From positions 1 through 32,048 of the forward strand of contig JAHZJR010000131.1 in the NCBI GenBank assembly GCA_022600805.1: DNA of 32,048 nucleotides, in the 5' to 3' direction. The stretch comes from Pseudomonadota bacterium. Its GTDB lineage: Bacteria; Pseudomonadota; Gammaproteobacteria; PS1; Pseudothioglobaceae. The translations under genes and the position numbers were made by a program. A model generated the notes under the pieces. That model was not told where the DNA came from, ran no database searches, and saw only the letters and a list, made by a program, of their open reading frames with translations. Position 1 is the first letter of the stretch. Each line of letters opens with the position of its first letter. Of the stretch, positions 15,682-25,046 are shown one piece after another.

Positions 15682-16224
15682 TTGGAAAATTTGCCAGAAG
15701 TAAGTAATGAAGAGTTGTTAGACGATAATCTAAAACGAATCCAAAGTCATTTTAGAATAGATGATGTAATGTTCAACAAAGGAGTACGATATGTCTCCAA
15801 AGTCTTAGATGGTGAAAGTAGAACTAACTCTATTATGTTTGCTTTTGATATTTCAAAGGATAGAGCAAGAAGTAAAGCTAGTGACTTTCATAGGAGGAAA
15901 TGGGTACAGGAAGTTCTTAGGTACTTGTCTCCAGATGAAGGAACCTTATATATAGGTGAAGTTGATACTGTTATAAAAACAGCAATGGAAATGATTAGAG
16001 ACCCTAGAAGAGATGATAGAGTTAAAATTGAAGCCATTAAAGCAGTACAACCTTTTATTAAACAAATGGTTCAACGTGAAGAGACTAATATTAAGATTAC
16101 AGCAGAGGCTAATCCAGCAGAAGCAGTGATGACACAGATGGTGGATGCAGTGAAGCAACTAACAGCAAATGGAAAGATGATTAATCAGAAGGGTGAAATC
16201 ATTGATGTAGAAACGGTTCAGTAA
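15682..16224 (+). CDS. Putative terminase small subunit (TTG start)
   Basis: 180 aa, immediately upstream of TerL with TAATG overlap; helical. Confidence 0.6.
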   Translation: MENLPEVSNEELLDDNLKRIQSHFRIDDVMFNKGVRYVSKVLDGESRTNSIMFAFDISKDRARSKASDFHRRKWVQEVLRYLSPDEGTLYIGEVDTVIKTAMEMIRDPRRDDRVKIEAIKAVQPFIKQMVQREETNIKITAEANPAEAVMTQMVDAVKQLTANGKMINQKGEIIDVETVQ

Positions 16225-17762
16225 TGGATTTAGAAAACAGTAGAGTATACACACCTGATTACACTGTTCCTTACAAACCAAAAAAAGAGTCACTAGACTT
16301 TTTATCTTGGTGTAACTTAAACCTTGTAGAAGAAGACAATAAGACACCTAGAATGCATTATGAGATGTTAGATATAGTATTAAGTGAAGAAAAGAGAGTT
16401 CAAGCTATCGTCCATAGGGGTGGAGCTAAAACTACATTACTGAATACTAAAATGGCATTATATGTAGCAAGTCTAGGGTATATGCCTAACTTTAAAAACA
16501 AAGATGGTGAAGAACAGCAGATTAAGAACATGATGATTTTCTCTGGTAGTGAGGAACAAGCAATTGGTCTACTTGAAGAGATTGTGTTTATGTGGGAAAA
16601 CAGTGAGGTATTGCAACAAACTTTAACACTTGAAAAAGCAACTAAGAAGAATGCTAGATTCAAGAATGAAAAAGGTGATGTAATATATATGCAAGTGAAA
16701 GGTTCTGGACAATCTTTACGTGGTACTAAGAGAGCAGGTAAACGTCCTCAGTTAATGATGTTTGATGATATCCTTCCTGATGATGCTTTATTCTCTAAAA
16801 CAGAAAGGATGAAAGTAACTAAATGGTTTACTTCATCTGTTCAACCAGCAGTAGATGTTAACTTTAACAAGATGATTGTAGTAGGTACTCCATTTGCAGA
16901 AGATGATATTCTTATGAAGATGAAAAAAGGTAAAGCTTACATGACTATCTTTTGTCCAGTTGCACATAAGTTTCCAGTAGCTAAAGAGGATATTGTATCT
17001 TCTTGGGCTGATAGATTCACACAAGATGAAATCTGGAATTTATATGAAGGTGCAAAGGAACTTAACGAAGAAGCATCATTTTACAGAGAGTACATGCTTC
17101 AGGTAACTTCTGAAGAGACAAGAACCTTTAAAGACAAATGGTTAAAATATTATAATTACTCAGATTTAAAACCTAGACTATCAGAACTAAATTTCTTTAC
17201 ATCATTAGATATTGCTGTTTCTACTAAGACAAGTGGAGATTACAGAGTAATTATGACTATTGGTGTAGATAAAGATAAGAACTGGTTCTTAGTTAGAATT
17301 GATGTAGGACATTACAATCCTAGTGAAATTATTGATATTCTATTTAGTCATGTAAAGCAATATAGACCATTAGAAACAAGAGCTGAGAAAGCTTCACTAC
17401 AACAAGTATTAGACCATTTCATTCAGTTGCAAATGCATAAGACTGGAACATACTTTAACTATGATGGATTGGTAAACAATTCAATGCAAGGTAAAGAATT
17501 TAGAATTACTGCATTGCAACCAATGTTTAAAACAGGAAAGATATGGTTTCCATCTGATAAAGACCAAACATCATTAGCAGAACTGGATTATGAATATAAA
17601 GGCTACACCAAAGAAGGACCAACAACTCCACATGATGATGCACTGGATTGTCTAGCTAACTTCCTAGACCCAGACTTCATTGTCTATCCTACGGATGATA
17701 GAGGAACAGAAGTCGGAGGAGATGAGTTTGAATTTGGTGAAGAAGATGATTATACTTACTAA
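16224..17762 (+). CDS. Terminase large subunit
   Basis: P-loop-like VHRGGAKTTLLNTK, LMMFDDILPDD, nuclease-like FTSLDIAVSTKTSGDYR and HDDALDCLANF. Confidence 0.88.
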   Translation: MDLENSRVYTPDYTVPYKPKKESLDFLSWCNLNLVEEDNKTPRMHYEMLDIVLSEEKRVQAIVHRGGAKTTLLNTKMALYVASLGYMPNFKNKDGEEQQIKNMMIFSGSEEQAIGLLEEIVFMWENSEVLQQTLTLEKATKKNARFKNEKGDVIYMQVKGSGQSLRGTKRAGKRPQLMMFDDILPDDALFSKTERMKVTKWFTSSVQPAVDVNFNKMIVVGTPFAEDDILMKMKKGKAYMTIFCPVAHKFPVAKEDIVSSWADRFTQDEIWNLYEGAKELNEEASFYREYMLQVTSEETRTFKDKWLKYYNYSDLKPRLSELNFFTSLDIAVSTKTSGDYRVIMTIGVDKDKNWFLVRIDVGHYNPSEIIDILFSHVKQYRPLETRAEKASLQQVLDHFIQLQMHKTGTYFNYDGLVNNSMQGKEFRITALQPMFKTGKIWFPSDKDQTSLAELDYEYKGYTKEGPTTPHDDALDCLANFLDPDFIVYPTDDRGTEVGGDEFEFGEEDDYTY

Positions 17763-17770
17763 GGAGCAAT

Positions 17771-18190
17771 ATGACTCTAAATGAATTTAGAACAGTCTTA
17801 CTAGCTAAAAGTGTAAACAGAACACAGCTACCAGATGATACAGAATTAAAAGAACGTATCTTTACTGGACTAAAACTAATTGCAAAAGAAACAATACCGT
17901 TGAAGCTATTGATTACCACTGCACAAGGTTATAGTGTCTTAAGAAGACTAGACGATGAACTGTTTGTAAAGATGCCAGTAAGACCAGCAGAAGAGGATTC
18001 AGAACTAGATACTGACGAGTCATTAATAGATGCATTAGCGTACTATGTAATGGCAGGGCTTGAAAGAGCTAAAGCACCAGTTCATATGGGAATGTATCAC
18101 TCAGAGATTGACTTTAACAATGATAGGTTAATCGAAACATTTTTATCAGACACAACTAATGAATCTGATAAATTTCAACCATATGTATAA
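17771..18190 (+). CDS. Hypothetical structural/connector protein
   Basis: 139 aa ORF between TerL and fibre genes. Confidence 0.5.
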   Translation: MTLNEFRTVLLAKSVNRTQLPDDTELKERIFTGLKLIAKETIPLKLLITTAQGYSVLRRLDDELFVKMPVRPAEEDSELDTDESLIDALAYYVMAGLERAKAPVHMGMYHSEIDFNNDRLIETFLSDTTNESDKFQPYV

Positions 18191-18199
18191 AGGAATAGA

Positions 18200-18742
18200 A
18201 TGGAAGAATTGTTAACATTTTACCAATCATGTACATATGATAAACCTAACAATATAGGTGCAACAGGGGTAGAATTACAGGATACTTTTCAGGAAGATAC
18301 TCCTTATTCTATTGTTAAAATTATTACTGGTGATTGTATTCAATGGGATGAAGACTTTGTTTTAGAATGTCTAACAGCAATGTCGACAGACTCACTGTTA
18401 GGAATGTCAGATAATGAACTTAACATTTGGTATGAATTTGTAGCTTATGAAGATGCAAGAACACACTCAGCTAATACTGATTCAGGAGTAGTAAATCCAG
18501 TAGGATGTACAATTCCAGATGAAAATGGTAATAGTTATACAGTACAAGCAGATGGTACAATAACCACTGTTTTATGTGATGACCCAGTAAACAAAGTTGC
18601 AAAAGAAAACATTTCAAAATCTTTAGATGGAGTGTTTATGGCAATCTACAATTGTGAAGAATATAACAATTGTGGTATTAAAGAAGGAGACTTGGTAGAT
18701 ATTTCACCATGTCCAGAACCACTATTTTTAGTGGATAATTAA
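18200..18742 (+). CDS. Hypothetical structural protein with many cysteines
   Basis: 180 aa ORF; about nine cysteines. Confidence 0.5.
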   Translation: MEELLTFYQSCTYDKPNNIGATGVELQDTFQEDTPYSIVKIITGDCIQWDEDFVLECLTAMSTDSLLGMSDNELNIWYEFVAYEDARTHSANTDSGVVNPVGCTIPDENGNSYTVQADGTITTVLCDDPVNKVAKENISKSLDGVFMAIYNCEEYNNCGIKEGDLVDISPCPEPLFLVDN

Positions 18743-18754
18743 GAAAGGAGATTT

Positions 18755-20638
18755 ATGGCAACAGTACCAGAATTTATTAGTTTGTTAAGAGATATTAGAG
18801 ATAGAATTTATCCATCTGTAAATCAATCAGAGCAAGTAGTAGCTGATGCAGAAGCAAACGTAATAGCTATTGAAGATAATGTAGAATTAATTCAAGCAGA
18901 TGTTACAGAGAAGAATCAAGAGATTAAAAATATCTCAGTCGTAAACCCAGTAACCACTGTTCCAAACTTACCAAACGGTAATGCAGGTTCAGCAGATGTT
19001 ATATACAGTGGAGTAAATAATCAATTTACTTTTAGTGTACCAGTAGGTCCTAAGGGTGATTCACAGAGAATTGACTTTACAGTAGATACACCACCAGATT
19101 TATTAAATCTAACAGCAAATACAGGAGACATTGCATTTGTTAATTCAAATTCATCTCAGTATGTAAAGTTAGATACAGGTAATAATACTGATGTAGCTAC
19201 AGACTGGTCAACACCAATTGTTGTTACACCTACAACTGAATTCATTGCTTTAACAGATACACCATCAGGATATACTGGGCAGGCTAAAAAGATTCCAGTT
19301 GTCTCAGATGCAGAAGGAAGTCTAATCTTTAAGACATCAGCAGAGATTGGTGTAGTAGGATATAATTATGTAGACAATCCATTATTCGAGAATCCTTTAT
19401 CGGAACAGAAGGTTATTACGAATGTATCATTCGGTTCAGAAAATAGAGGATACGGAACATTCACACAGCATGTAGGAACACCTACACTTCAATCAGATAG
19501 TGTGAGAATTTCAAATGGTGTAACAATTACTAACCCTAATGCAAGCGTATCTAAAGAGTCAATGATTGCTTTAGACTTTCAGTTAGAATCTGGATTTGCA
19601 ACTAACTCAACATTGTTAACAACAGGGAATATTACTATTAGGATTTCAGGAACAGGTGGATTATCGGTTGATGATGGAACTACTGCAACAGAAATGCCTT
19701 CATTCACACCTGTTACCACTTCTAGATACAACATTATAGTAACTGAAGAAGATTTCATTGTGATTGATTCGACATTAGGAACAATGACATCTACAGCTTC
19801 AGGATTAGCTATTCAGGAACAAACTAATGGAGTAGTAACTCTAGGTGGTTCAGGAATGGTATGTAAATACTACGGAGTATCTGTATCGGATAGACAAGGG
19901 TATTTAAGAGTTGAAAATGGGGAAGAAGAAATTGCTGAAGGTTGGTCTAAAGTACAAGCTGGAGCAGACTTAACTACTTTTCCAAATATTTCAGGTTCAA
20001 GAAAAGGTATGTACTTCATAGCTGGTGGATTACAAACAGAATCAAAAGTAAGGATGAAAGTTGGAGATGGAGCTGGATTCTCAGGAAGAGAAGTCACATT
20101 CTCGTTTAATGCAAATTCTCTAGGAGTTGGTTCTAATGCTGTTACTGCAACATTTGTAACAGATAGAGGTTCAGAAATTACTACTAATAGATTGATTTCT
20201 CAATCATTAGGAACACTAATCCTTGAAGATAAAGTAGATAAAGAATACAGTTTAACTTTTACAGTAAATGCATTCCCACAAGATACTTTCATTGATAGAG
20301 ATGGTAGAGACTATATTGAATTCACCTTACCATCAAGTGCAAACTTTTCAATTGAAGTAAGTGAACCTAAATTAGAATTAGGTCAAGTAGGAACTACTTT
20401 TACACCTCAAGGTGGAAGCGGTTCAGGTGAAGGAACTCCATCTATCGGAAAAGAATCTGGTAGAATGCTAGGTCTAAGAGATGACTCTGTAGAATGGACT
20501 CCTTTCAATACAACACCAAATACAATTAAAGAAGACTACACTATCCCTACTAATAGTAGTGCAAGTATTGTAAGTCCTACAATTGAAGATGGTGTTAATG
20601 TAACAATTCCAGAAGGTTCTAAGTTGGTGATTTTATAA
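18755..20638 (+). CDS. Tail fibre / receptor-binding protein
   Basis: N-terminal helical/coiled-coil segment, then S/T/G/N-rich beta-type sequence with a VPVGPKGD segment. Confidence 0.65.
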   Translation: MATVPEFISLLRDIRDRIYPSVNQSEQVVADAEANVIAIEDNVELIQADVTEKNQEIKNISVVNPVTTVPNLPNGNAGSADVIYSGVNNQFTFSVPVGPKGDSQRIDFTVDTPPDLLNLTANTGDIAFVNSNSSQYVKLDTGNNTDVATDWSTPIVVTPTTEFIALTDTPSGYTGQAKKIPVVSDAEGSLIFKTSAEIGVVGYNYVDNPLFENPLSEQKVITNVSFGSENRGYGTFTQHVGTPTLQSDSVRISNGVTITNPNASVSKESMIALDFQLESGFATNSTLLTTGNITIRISGTGGLSVDDGTTATEMPSFTPVTTSRYNIIVTEEDFIVIDSTLGTMTSTASGLAIQEQTNGVVTLGGSGMVCKYYGVSVSDRQGYLRVENGEEEIAEGWSKVQAGADLTTFPNISGSRKGMYFIAGGLQTESKVRMKVGDGAGFSGREVTFSFNANSLGVGSNAVTATFVTDRGSEITTNRLISQSLGTLILEDKVDKEYSLTFTVNAFPQDTFIDRDGRDYIEFTLPSSANFSIEVSEPKLELGQVGTTFTPQGGSGSGEGTPSIGKESGRMLGLRDDSVEWTPFNTTPNTIKEDYTIPTNSSASIVSPTIEDGVNVTIPEGSKLVIL

Positions 20639-21051
20639 TGGCAAATAATTTACAATTTGTAGGTGGAAAACTTACAGCAAACGGAAAAGAGGTTGCATTA
20701 ACAGAAAGTATACCGGCATCTCCTACTTATGGTTGGGTATCGAAATGGACAGGTGCAGACAATAGTCTTGACGTGAGTGATTGGGGAGCTGGGAAGTACC
20801 AGTTCGTAAGTGGAAATGGTGATGCTGTTTTCATGGAAATAGATGGAAATGGAAAAATGGTAACAGCACAAACTCTGTACGAGAATACATCAACATCAGC
20901 CGATTACTTTTATGCAAAAGCATCAGTAGGTGGACCATTCACTGTATATACACAAAAAATGACATTTAATTTAGGTTCTGGAACAATTGTGTTCAATGTA
21001 GTAGATAGTGCATCGAAAACGGTAGAAATATTAAAATGGGAGGAAATTTAA
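20638..21051 (+). CDS. Putative small tail fibre/appendage protein
   Basis: 137 aa beta-rich ORF in the fibre cluster. Confidence 0.5.
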   Translation: MANNLQFVGGKLTANGKEVALTESIPASPTYGWVSKWTGADNSLDVSDWGAGKYQFVSGNGDAVFMEIDGNGKMVTAQTLYENTSTSADYFYAKASVGGPFTVYTQKMTFNLGSGTIVFNVVDSASKTVEILKWEEI

Positions 21052-21533
21052 TGGGTTTAGTAATTAAATCACAAGCAGGTGGTTCGATAGAGCTTAAAGC
21101 AGACTCCAGTTTGAACTCAGATACAGAAATGATTGTAGGAGCTGAAGGAGGTTTAGTTAAAGCAGTAGGAACTGAGCAAGAAGTAAGAGATGGACTAGCA
21201 ATGATGCATAGTGGTGGAACACTTCTAAATTCTTACACAATGTGGATAGATGGAAGAATGGAAACACAAACAGCAGTTACGCAAACTATTGCAGTAAATA
21301 ATGCAAGTGGTAGCATATTCCTTGGTATTTTTCCAAGTATTACATTCCCTAAGACATTTTCAGGTGGAATCTATAGTACAATGCTTCAGCCTAGTTCTGG
21401 AGCAGGAGTATGGGTGTTTAGACAAATTGATTCATCAAGTGTAGAGACAGGTCACATAGGAATATTTTCTGAAATGAGCTATACATCAATTGATATTAAA
21501 ATGACAGTACATGCAATAGGGAGATGGAAATAA
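21051..21533 (+). CDS. Putative tail fibre/appendage protein
   Basis: Start refined to ATG 21051 (GGGAGGAAATTTAATG); beta-rich. Confidence 0.5.
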   Translation: MGLVIKSQAGGSIELKADSSLNSDTEMIVGAEGGLVKAVGTEQEVRDGLAMMHSGGTLLNSYTMWIDGRMETQTAVTQTIAVNNASGSIFLGIFPSITFPKTFSGGIYSTMLQPSSGAGVWVFRQIDSSSVETGHIGIFSEMSYTSIDIKMTVHAIGRWK

Positions 21534-22543
21534 TGAGTACATTAACAACAAATACAATTGAAAATGTAGCTGGGACAAAGTCAGTAAGTGTTGATATGCT
21601 TGCTGTCACATCACCATATTCTATGAGAAACAAACTTATTAATGGTGGGTTTGACATATGGCAGAGGGGTACTACACCTGCTTTAATCGACGGATATATT
21701 GCCGATAGATGGATATTGAGTGGTGTAACAAATATAGGAACATTATTTAAGGCAAATGTAGGAGGGATTGATTCAGGTAATGCATTGGTTTGCACAAAGA
21801 CTGGAGCAGGCCAATCTTGGCTTACTCAAAAAATAGAGAACCCTAGGATTTATTCAGGGAAGACCATGACTTTATCGTTTAGAGCTTTTAGTAATACTGG
21901 TAATAATATGTCATCCTCTGTATATCTACGTGTCTATAACCCAACGGATGGCCTAACTACAATTGTAGACCCAATCCCGTTTACTTGGGACGATGATTGG
22001 AATAAAAAGACTATAACATTTACTATACCAAACATAGACAATAGTCATTATAATGATTCAAGTTCATATCTAGAGCTGACTTTCGCACTAGGAACTGATA
22101 CTTCAACTGGAGTATATCTCGCTGATGTACAACTAGAAGAAGGATTAGTAGCTACACCATTTGAACAACGACCTATTGGCATGGAATTAAGTTTATGTCA
22201 GAGGTATTATGAAAAATCATACAATTTATCAACACCACCTAGTTCAATAACTCAAAGTGGAGCAGTAAGAACAAAAGCAGATGTAACTGATACAAGCCAC
22301 TTTGATACTTCTTATATACCTTACAAAGTAAGCAAAAGAGTTACACCTACACTACTACTATATTCAACTGCTACGGGTAATGCAGGTATGTATAACTCAA
22401 CTGCAATTGGAGATTATAATACAGTAGGCTCATTTATAGCAACACAAGGAGAAAATTCATTTGGTATATTTGACAGTGGGTTTGGATTATCAGTGAACAA
22501 TAAATATATATTTCACTACACAGCAGATGCAGAAATCTACTAG
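21533..22543 (+). CDS. Tail fibre protein with carbohydrate-binding-type domain
   Basis: NKLINGGFDIWQRGTTP...DRW...VQLEEGLVATPFEQRPIGMELSLCQRYYEKSY, a recurrent phage fibre pattern; start refined to ATG 21533. Confidence 0.75.
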   Translation: MSTLTTNTIENVAGTKSVSVDMLAVTSPYSMRNKLINGGFDIWQRGTTPALIDGYIADRWILSGVTNIGTLFKANVGGIDSGNALVCTKTGAGQSWLTQKIENPRIYSGKTMTLSFRAFSNTGNNMSSSVYLRVYNPTDGLTTIVDPIPFTWDDDWNKKTITFTIPNIDNSHYNDSSSYLELTFALGTDTSTGVYLADVQLEEGLVATPFEQRPIGMELSLCQRYYEKSYNLSTPPSSITQSGAVRTKADVTDTSHFDTSYIPYKVSKRVTPTLLLYSTATGNAGMYNSTAIGDYNTVGSFIATQGENSFGIFDSGFGLSVNNKYIFHYTADAEIY

Positions 22544-22553
22544 AGAATAACTA

Positions 22554-24311
22554 ATGGCTAATTTACCAGTATTTAAAAGTTCTGGTAATATAAATCAGGA
22601 CTTAAAGAAGATAGAAGTAGCTAAAGCATTAGGCTTTGGTTATTGGAAAGGTCAAATAGGTACATTAGGGGAAAAGGTTAATGGAAGTTTTGCATACATT
22701 AATGGAGAACCAACGATACCTAACTTCAGAGTAGACGGAAACCTTAGTGGGAGTAAAACAGCATATGGAAAAAGACTTGCTAAATACTTAGAGAATCTAG
22801 GTATGACACAAAAAGATTTCAGTGAAATAGCTTCTATATGGTCAGAAGACAGAGTAAGTGGAATAAATCTAATATGGAAAGAACAACTTGTTCCGACCAG
22901 AGAATTGTTCGGATTTATGTATGAAGACTTAATAGAAGAGTTTCCAGACTTGAATAAAATAGAAATGACTTATGAGAATACAGTTCATTACAAAGTATTG
23001 GATTACCCAACTCCAGCAGATAGACCAGCAGTAGAAGAAGTTCTACCAGCTAGTTTTGGACCAGTAAACAATTACTATGGACAACCTTCAGATACTATTG
23101 GGATAGTTGATACAACTGTATTAAAACTATTAAACAGCATAGGAAGCGATTTAACACACATAGAAGAGACAGAAAGTTCTAGAGCAATGATTGGGTTAAT
23201 GTTAATGTATGGACAGGATTTGATGCCTTTACTAAGCGTAGAGAAGATTTCTGAAAGGTCATACTTTAAAACAGAAGGTCTAGGGCAAGTAGAGTACATT
23301 GCTGTTACATCTAAAGTTATTTATGAAGGAACTATGTCAACTTCTTTATCGGATGATAAAGTAGATGTTATAGTAGATAATGGAACTAAGTACACAACTG
23401 GTAGAGGTGGATTTCAGAGGGAATACTGGACACAAAATCTAGCTAACACATTTTGGCAATATGTTTTTAAGAACCAAGACAAGATAGGGAATAGGTTAAC
23501 AATAAAAAACAAGTTCACAGAAAAATTCTTTATACTGTATGACAATAATTTGTATTTAAAAGTAAATGAAGTAAAGAGGGCTGGACCAGAGGAATTGAAG
23601 TTCCTATTTGCAAACTATATAGACTTTAGAGTAACCACCAAAACAGAATGGTATGACCCAATTGTTAAATTCTTCGTAGCAATCTTTACAGCAATTAAAG
23701 TTGTTGGTCAAGGAGTGTTTGATTTCATTATGAATATTACTCCAATTGGATTGTGGGTAAATATTATAATTGGATTATCAGGATACATACTAGAGAGGTT
23801 TGGTGTAGATTTTGATAGGCAGAGTGTAGTTGACTTCCTTAGGGATAATATTGGTAGAGCTATTGTAACAATAGCAACACTAGGAATATCTGCAAAAATA
23901 CAGATAGGATTAGAAACATTGAAACAGTTACTTTTTACAGCAGTTGAGAAATTAGCAGAGATAGGTTTAACTATTATCTCACAAATATTGTATGTAGCAA
24001 CAGAAGTGTTTGTATTCATACTAGATACTGTTGTGTCACAAGTAGCAGATGTAAGAAACTTACTGAACAACTTTTCAAATTCAATGTTTGATTTAATACA
24101 GCAAATTGAATTCGGAGAACAACAACAAGAAATACTTGAAGCTATGAAAGAAATTGAAAAGCTTCAGGAAGAACTAGATGCTGAAAAGGAAACTGAATCC
24201 TATTCTTTCACAGATGGAATAGAAGATGAATACGACCTATTAGGTAAACTAGAAAAACAATTTGATATGGACACAGAGTTTGTGTCAGAAATAAATTATA
24301 AAGGAGGTTAG
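22554..24311 (+). CDS. Large putative virion protein with C-terminal hydrophobic helices
   Basis: 585 aa; hydrophobic segments (FFVAIFTAIKVVGQGVFDFIMNITPIGLWVNIIIGLSGYI; ILYVATEVFVFILDTVV) and coiled-coil C-terminus. Confidence 0.55.
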   Translation: MANLPVFKSSGNINQDLKKIEVAKALGFGYWKGQIGTLGEKVNGSFAYINGEPTIPNFRVDGNLSGSKTAYGKRLAKYLENLGMTQKDFSEIASIWSEDRVSGINLIWKEQLVPTRELFGFMYEDLIEEFPDLNKIEMTYENTVHYKVLDYPTPADRPAVEEVLPASFGPVNNYYGQPSDTIGIVDTTVLKLLNSIGSDLTHIEETESSRAMIGLMLMYGQDLMPLLSVEKISERSYFKTEGLGQVEYIAVTSKVIYEGTMSTSLSDDKVDVIVDNGTKYTTGRGGFQREYWTQNLANTFWQYVFKNQDKIGNRLTIKNKFTEKFFILYDNNLYLKVNEVKRAGPEELKFLFANYIDFRVTTKTEWYDPIVKFFVAIFTAIKVVGQGVFDFIMNITPIGLWVNIIIGLSGYILERFGVDFDRQSVVDFLRDNIGRAIVTIATLGISAKIQIGLETLKQLLFTAVEKLAEIGLTIISQILYVATEVFVFILDTVVSQVADVRNLLNNFSNSMFDLIQQIEFGEQQQEILEAMKEIEKLQEELDAEKETESYSFTDGIEDEYDLLGKLEKQFDMDTEFVSEINYKGG

Positions 24312-25046
24312 ATGGCTAGATTAGATTTAACACAAGAGTACGTAGAAAGGTACAAATCTTTATCAACGGAGTTCCTTAACAAAGGAGCAATCTTTGATAC
24401 TCAATTGGAGAAGATGAAAGATACTTTCGATGACTGGGGAATGACAGCAGAGCAATTAGCAGAAGCTACTACTCAGATGTTCATTCAAGTTACATTGCAG
24501 TATAACAAAGATGCTATCACAGCAGTCAATTCATTAATGAGACAAGAAGCAGATGAACCAACTAAAGATGCACAGGTTGAGTTGACTTTAAGACAAAAGC
24601 AAGGATACGATGATAACTTACTAGTTAAGTCAGCAGAGTATGTATCAGGACTGACATCATTCGCTGTTAATAGTGGAAGTTCAACAGCAGAGAAAGCAAT
24701 TGAAGAACTTAACTCAAGAATCAAACTAATGGACAACAGGGTAATACCACTAGACGAAGAAAATAATTGTCCTCTACCTATACCAATCACACCTATTCCA
24801 GCGAATCTTGGAGTACAAGCTCAAACAGACACTACAATCACTGTTTCTTGGTCTACTGTTTTAAATGCAACTTCATACGAACTATTCTTAGATGGAATTA
24901 GTATTACAACTACAGGACAATCAATTCAAATTATTGATTCGTTAAGTCCAGATACTAAGTATTCATTTAATGTTAAAGCAACAGTAGATGGGATTGAATC
25001 ATCATTATCACCAACTGTAGTAGGAGCGACAAATGCAAGTCCATAG
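24312..25046 (+). CDS. Virion protein with C-terminal fibronectin type III-like domain
   Basis: ANLGVQAQTDTTITVSWSTVLNATSYELFLDG...SLSPDTKYSFNVKATVDGIESSLSP is a classic Fn3 pattern; N-terminal half helical. Confidence 0.7.
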   Translation: MARLDLTQEYVERYKSLSTEFLNKGAIFDTQLEKMKDTFDDWGMTAEQLAEATTQMFIQVTLQYNKDAITAVNSLMRQEADEPTKDAQVELTLRQKQGYDDNLLVKSAEYVSGLTSFAVNSGSSTAEKAIEELNSRIKLMDNRVIPLDEENNCPLPIPITPIPANLGVQAQTDTTITVSWSTVLNATSYELFLDGISITTTGQSIQIIDSLSPDTKYSFNVKATVDGIESSLSPTVVGATNASP

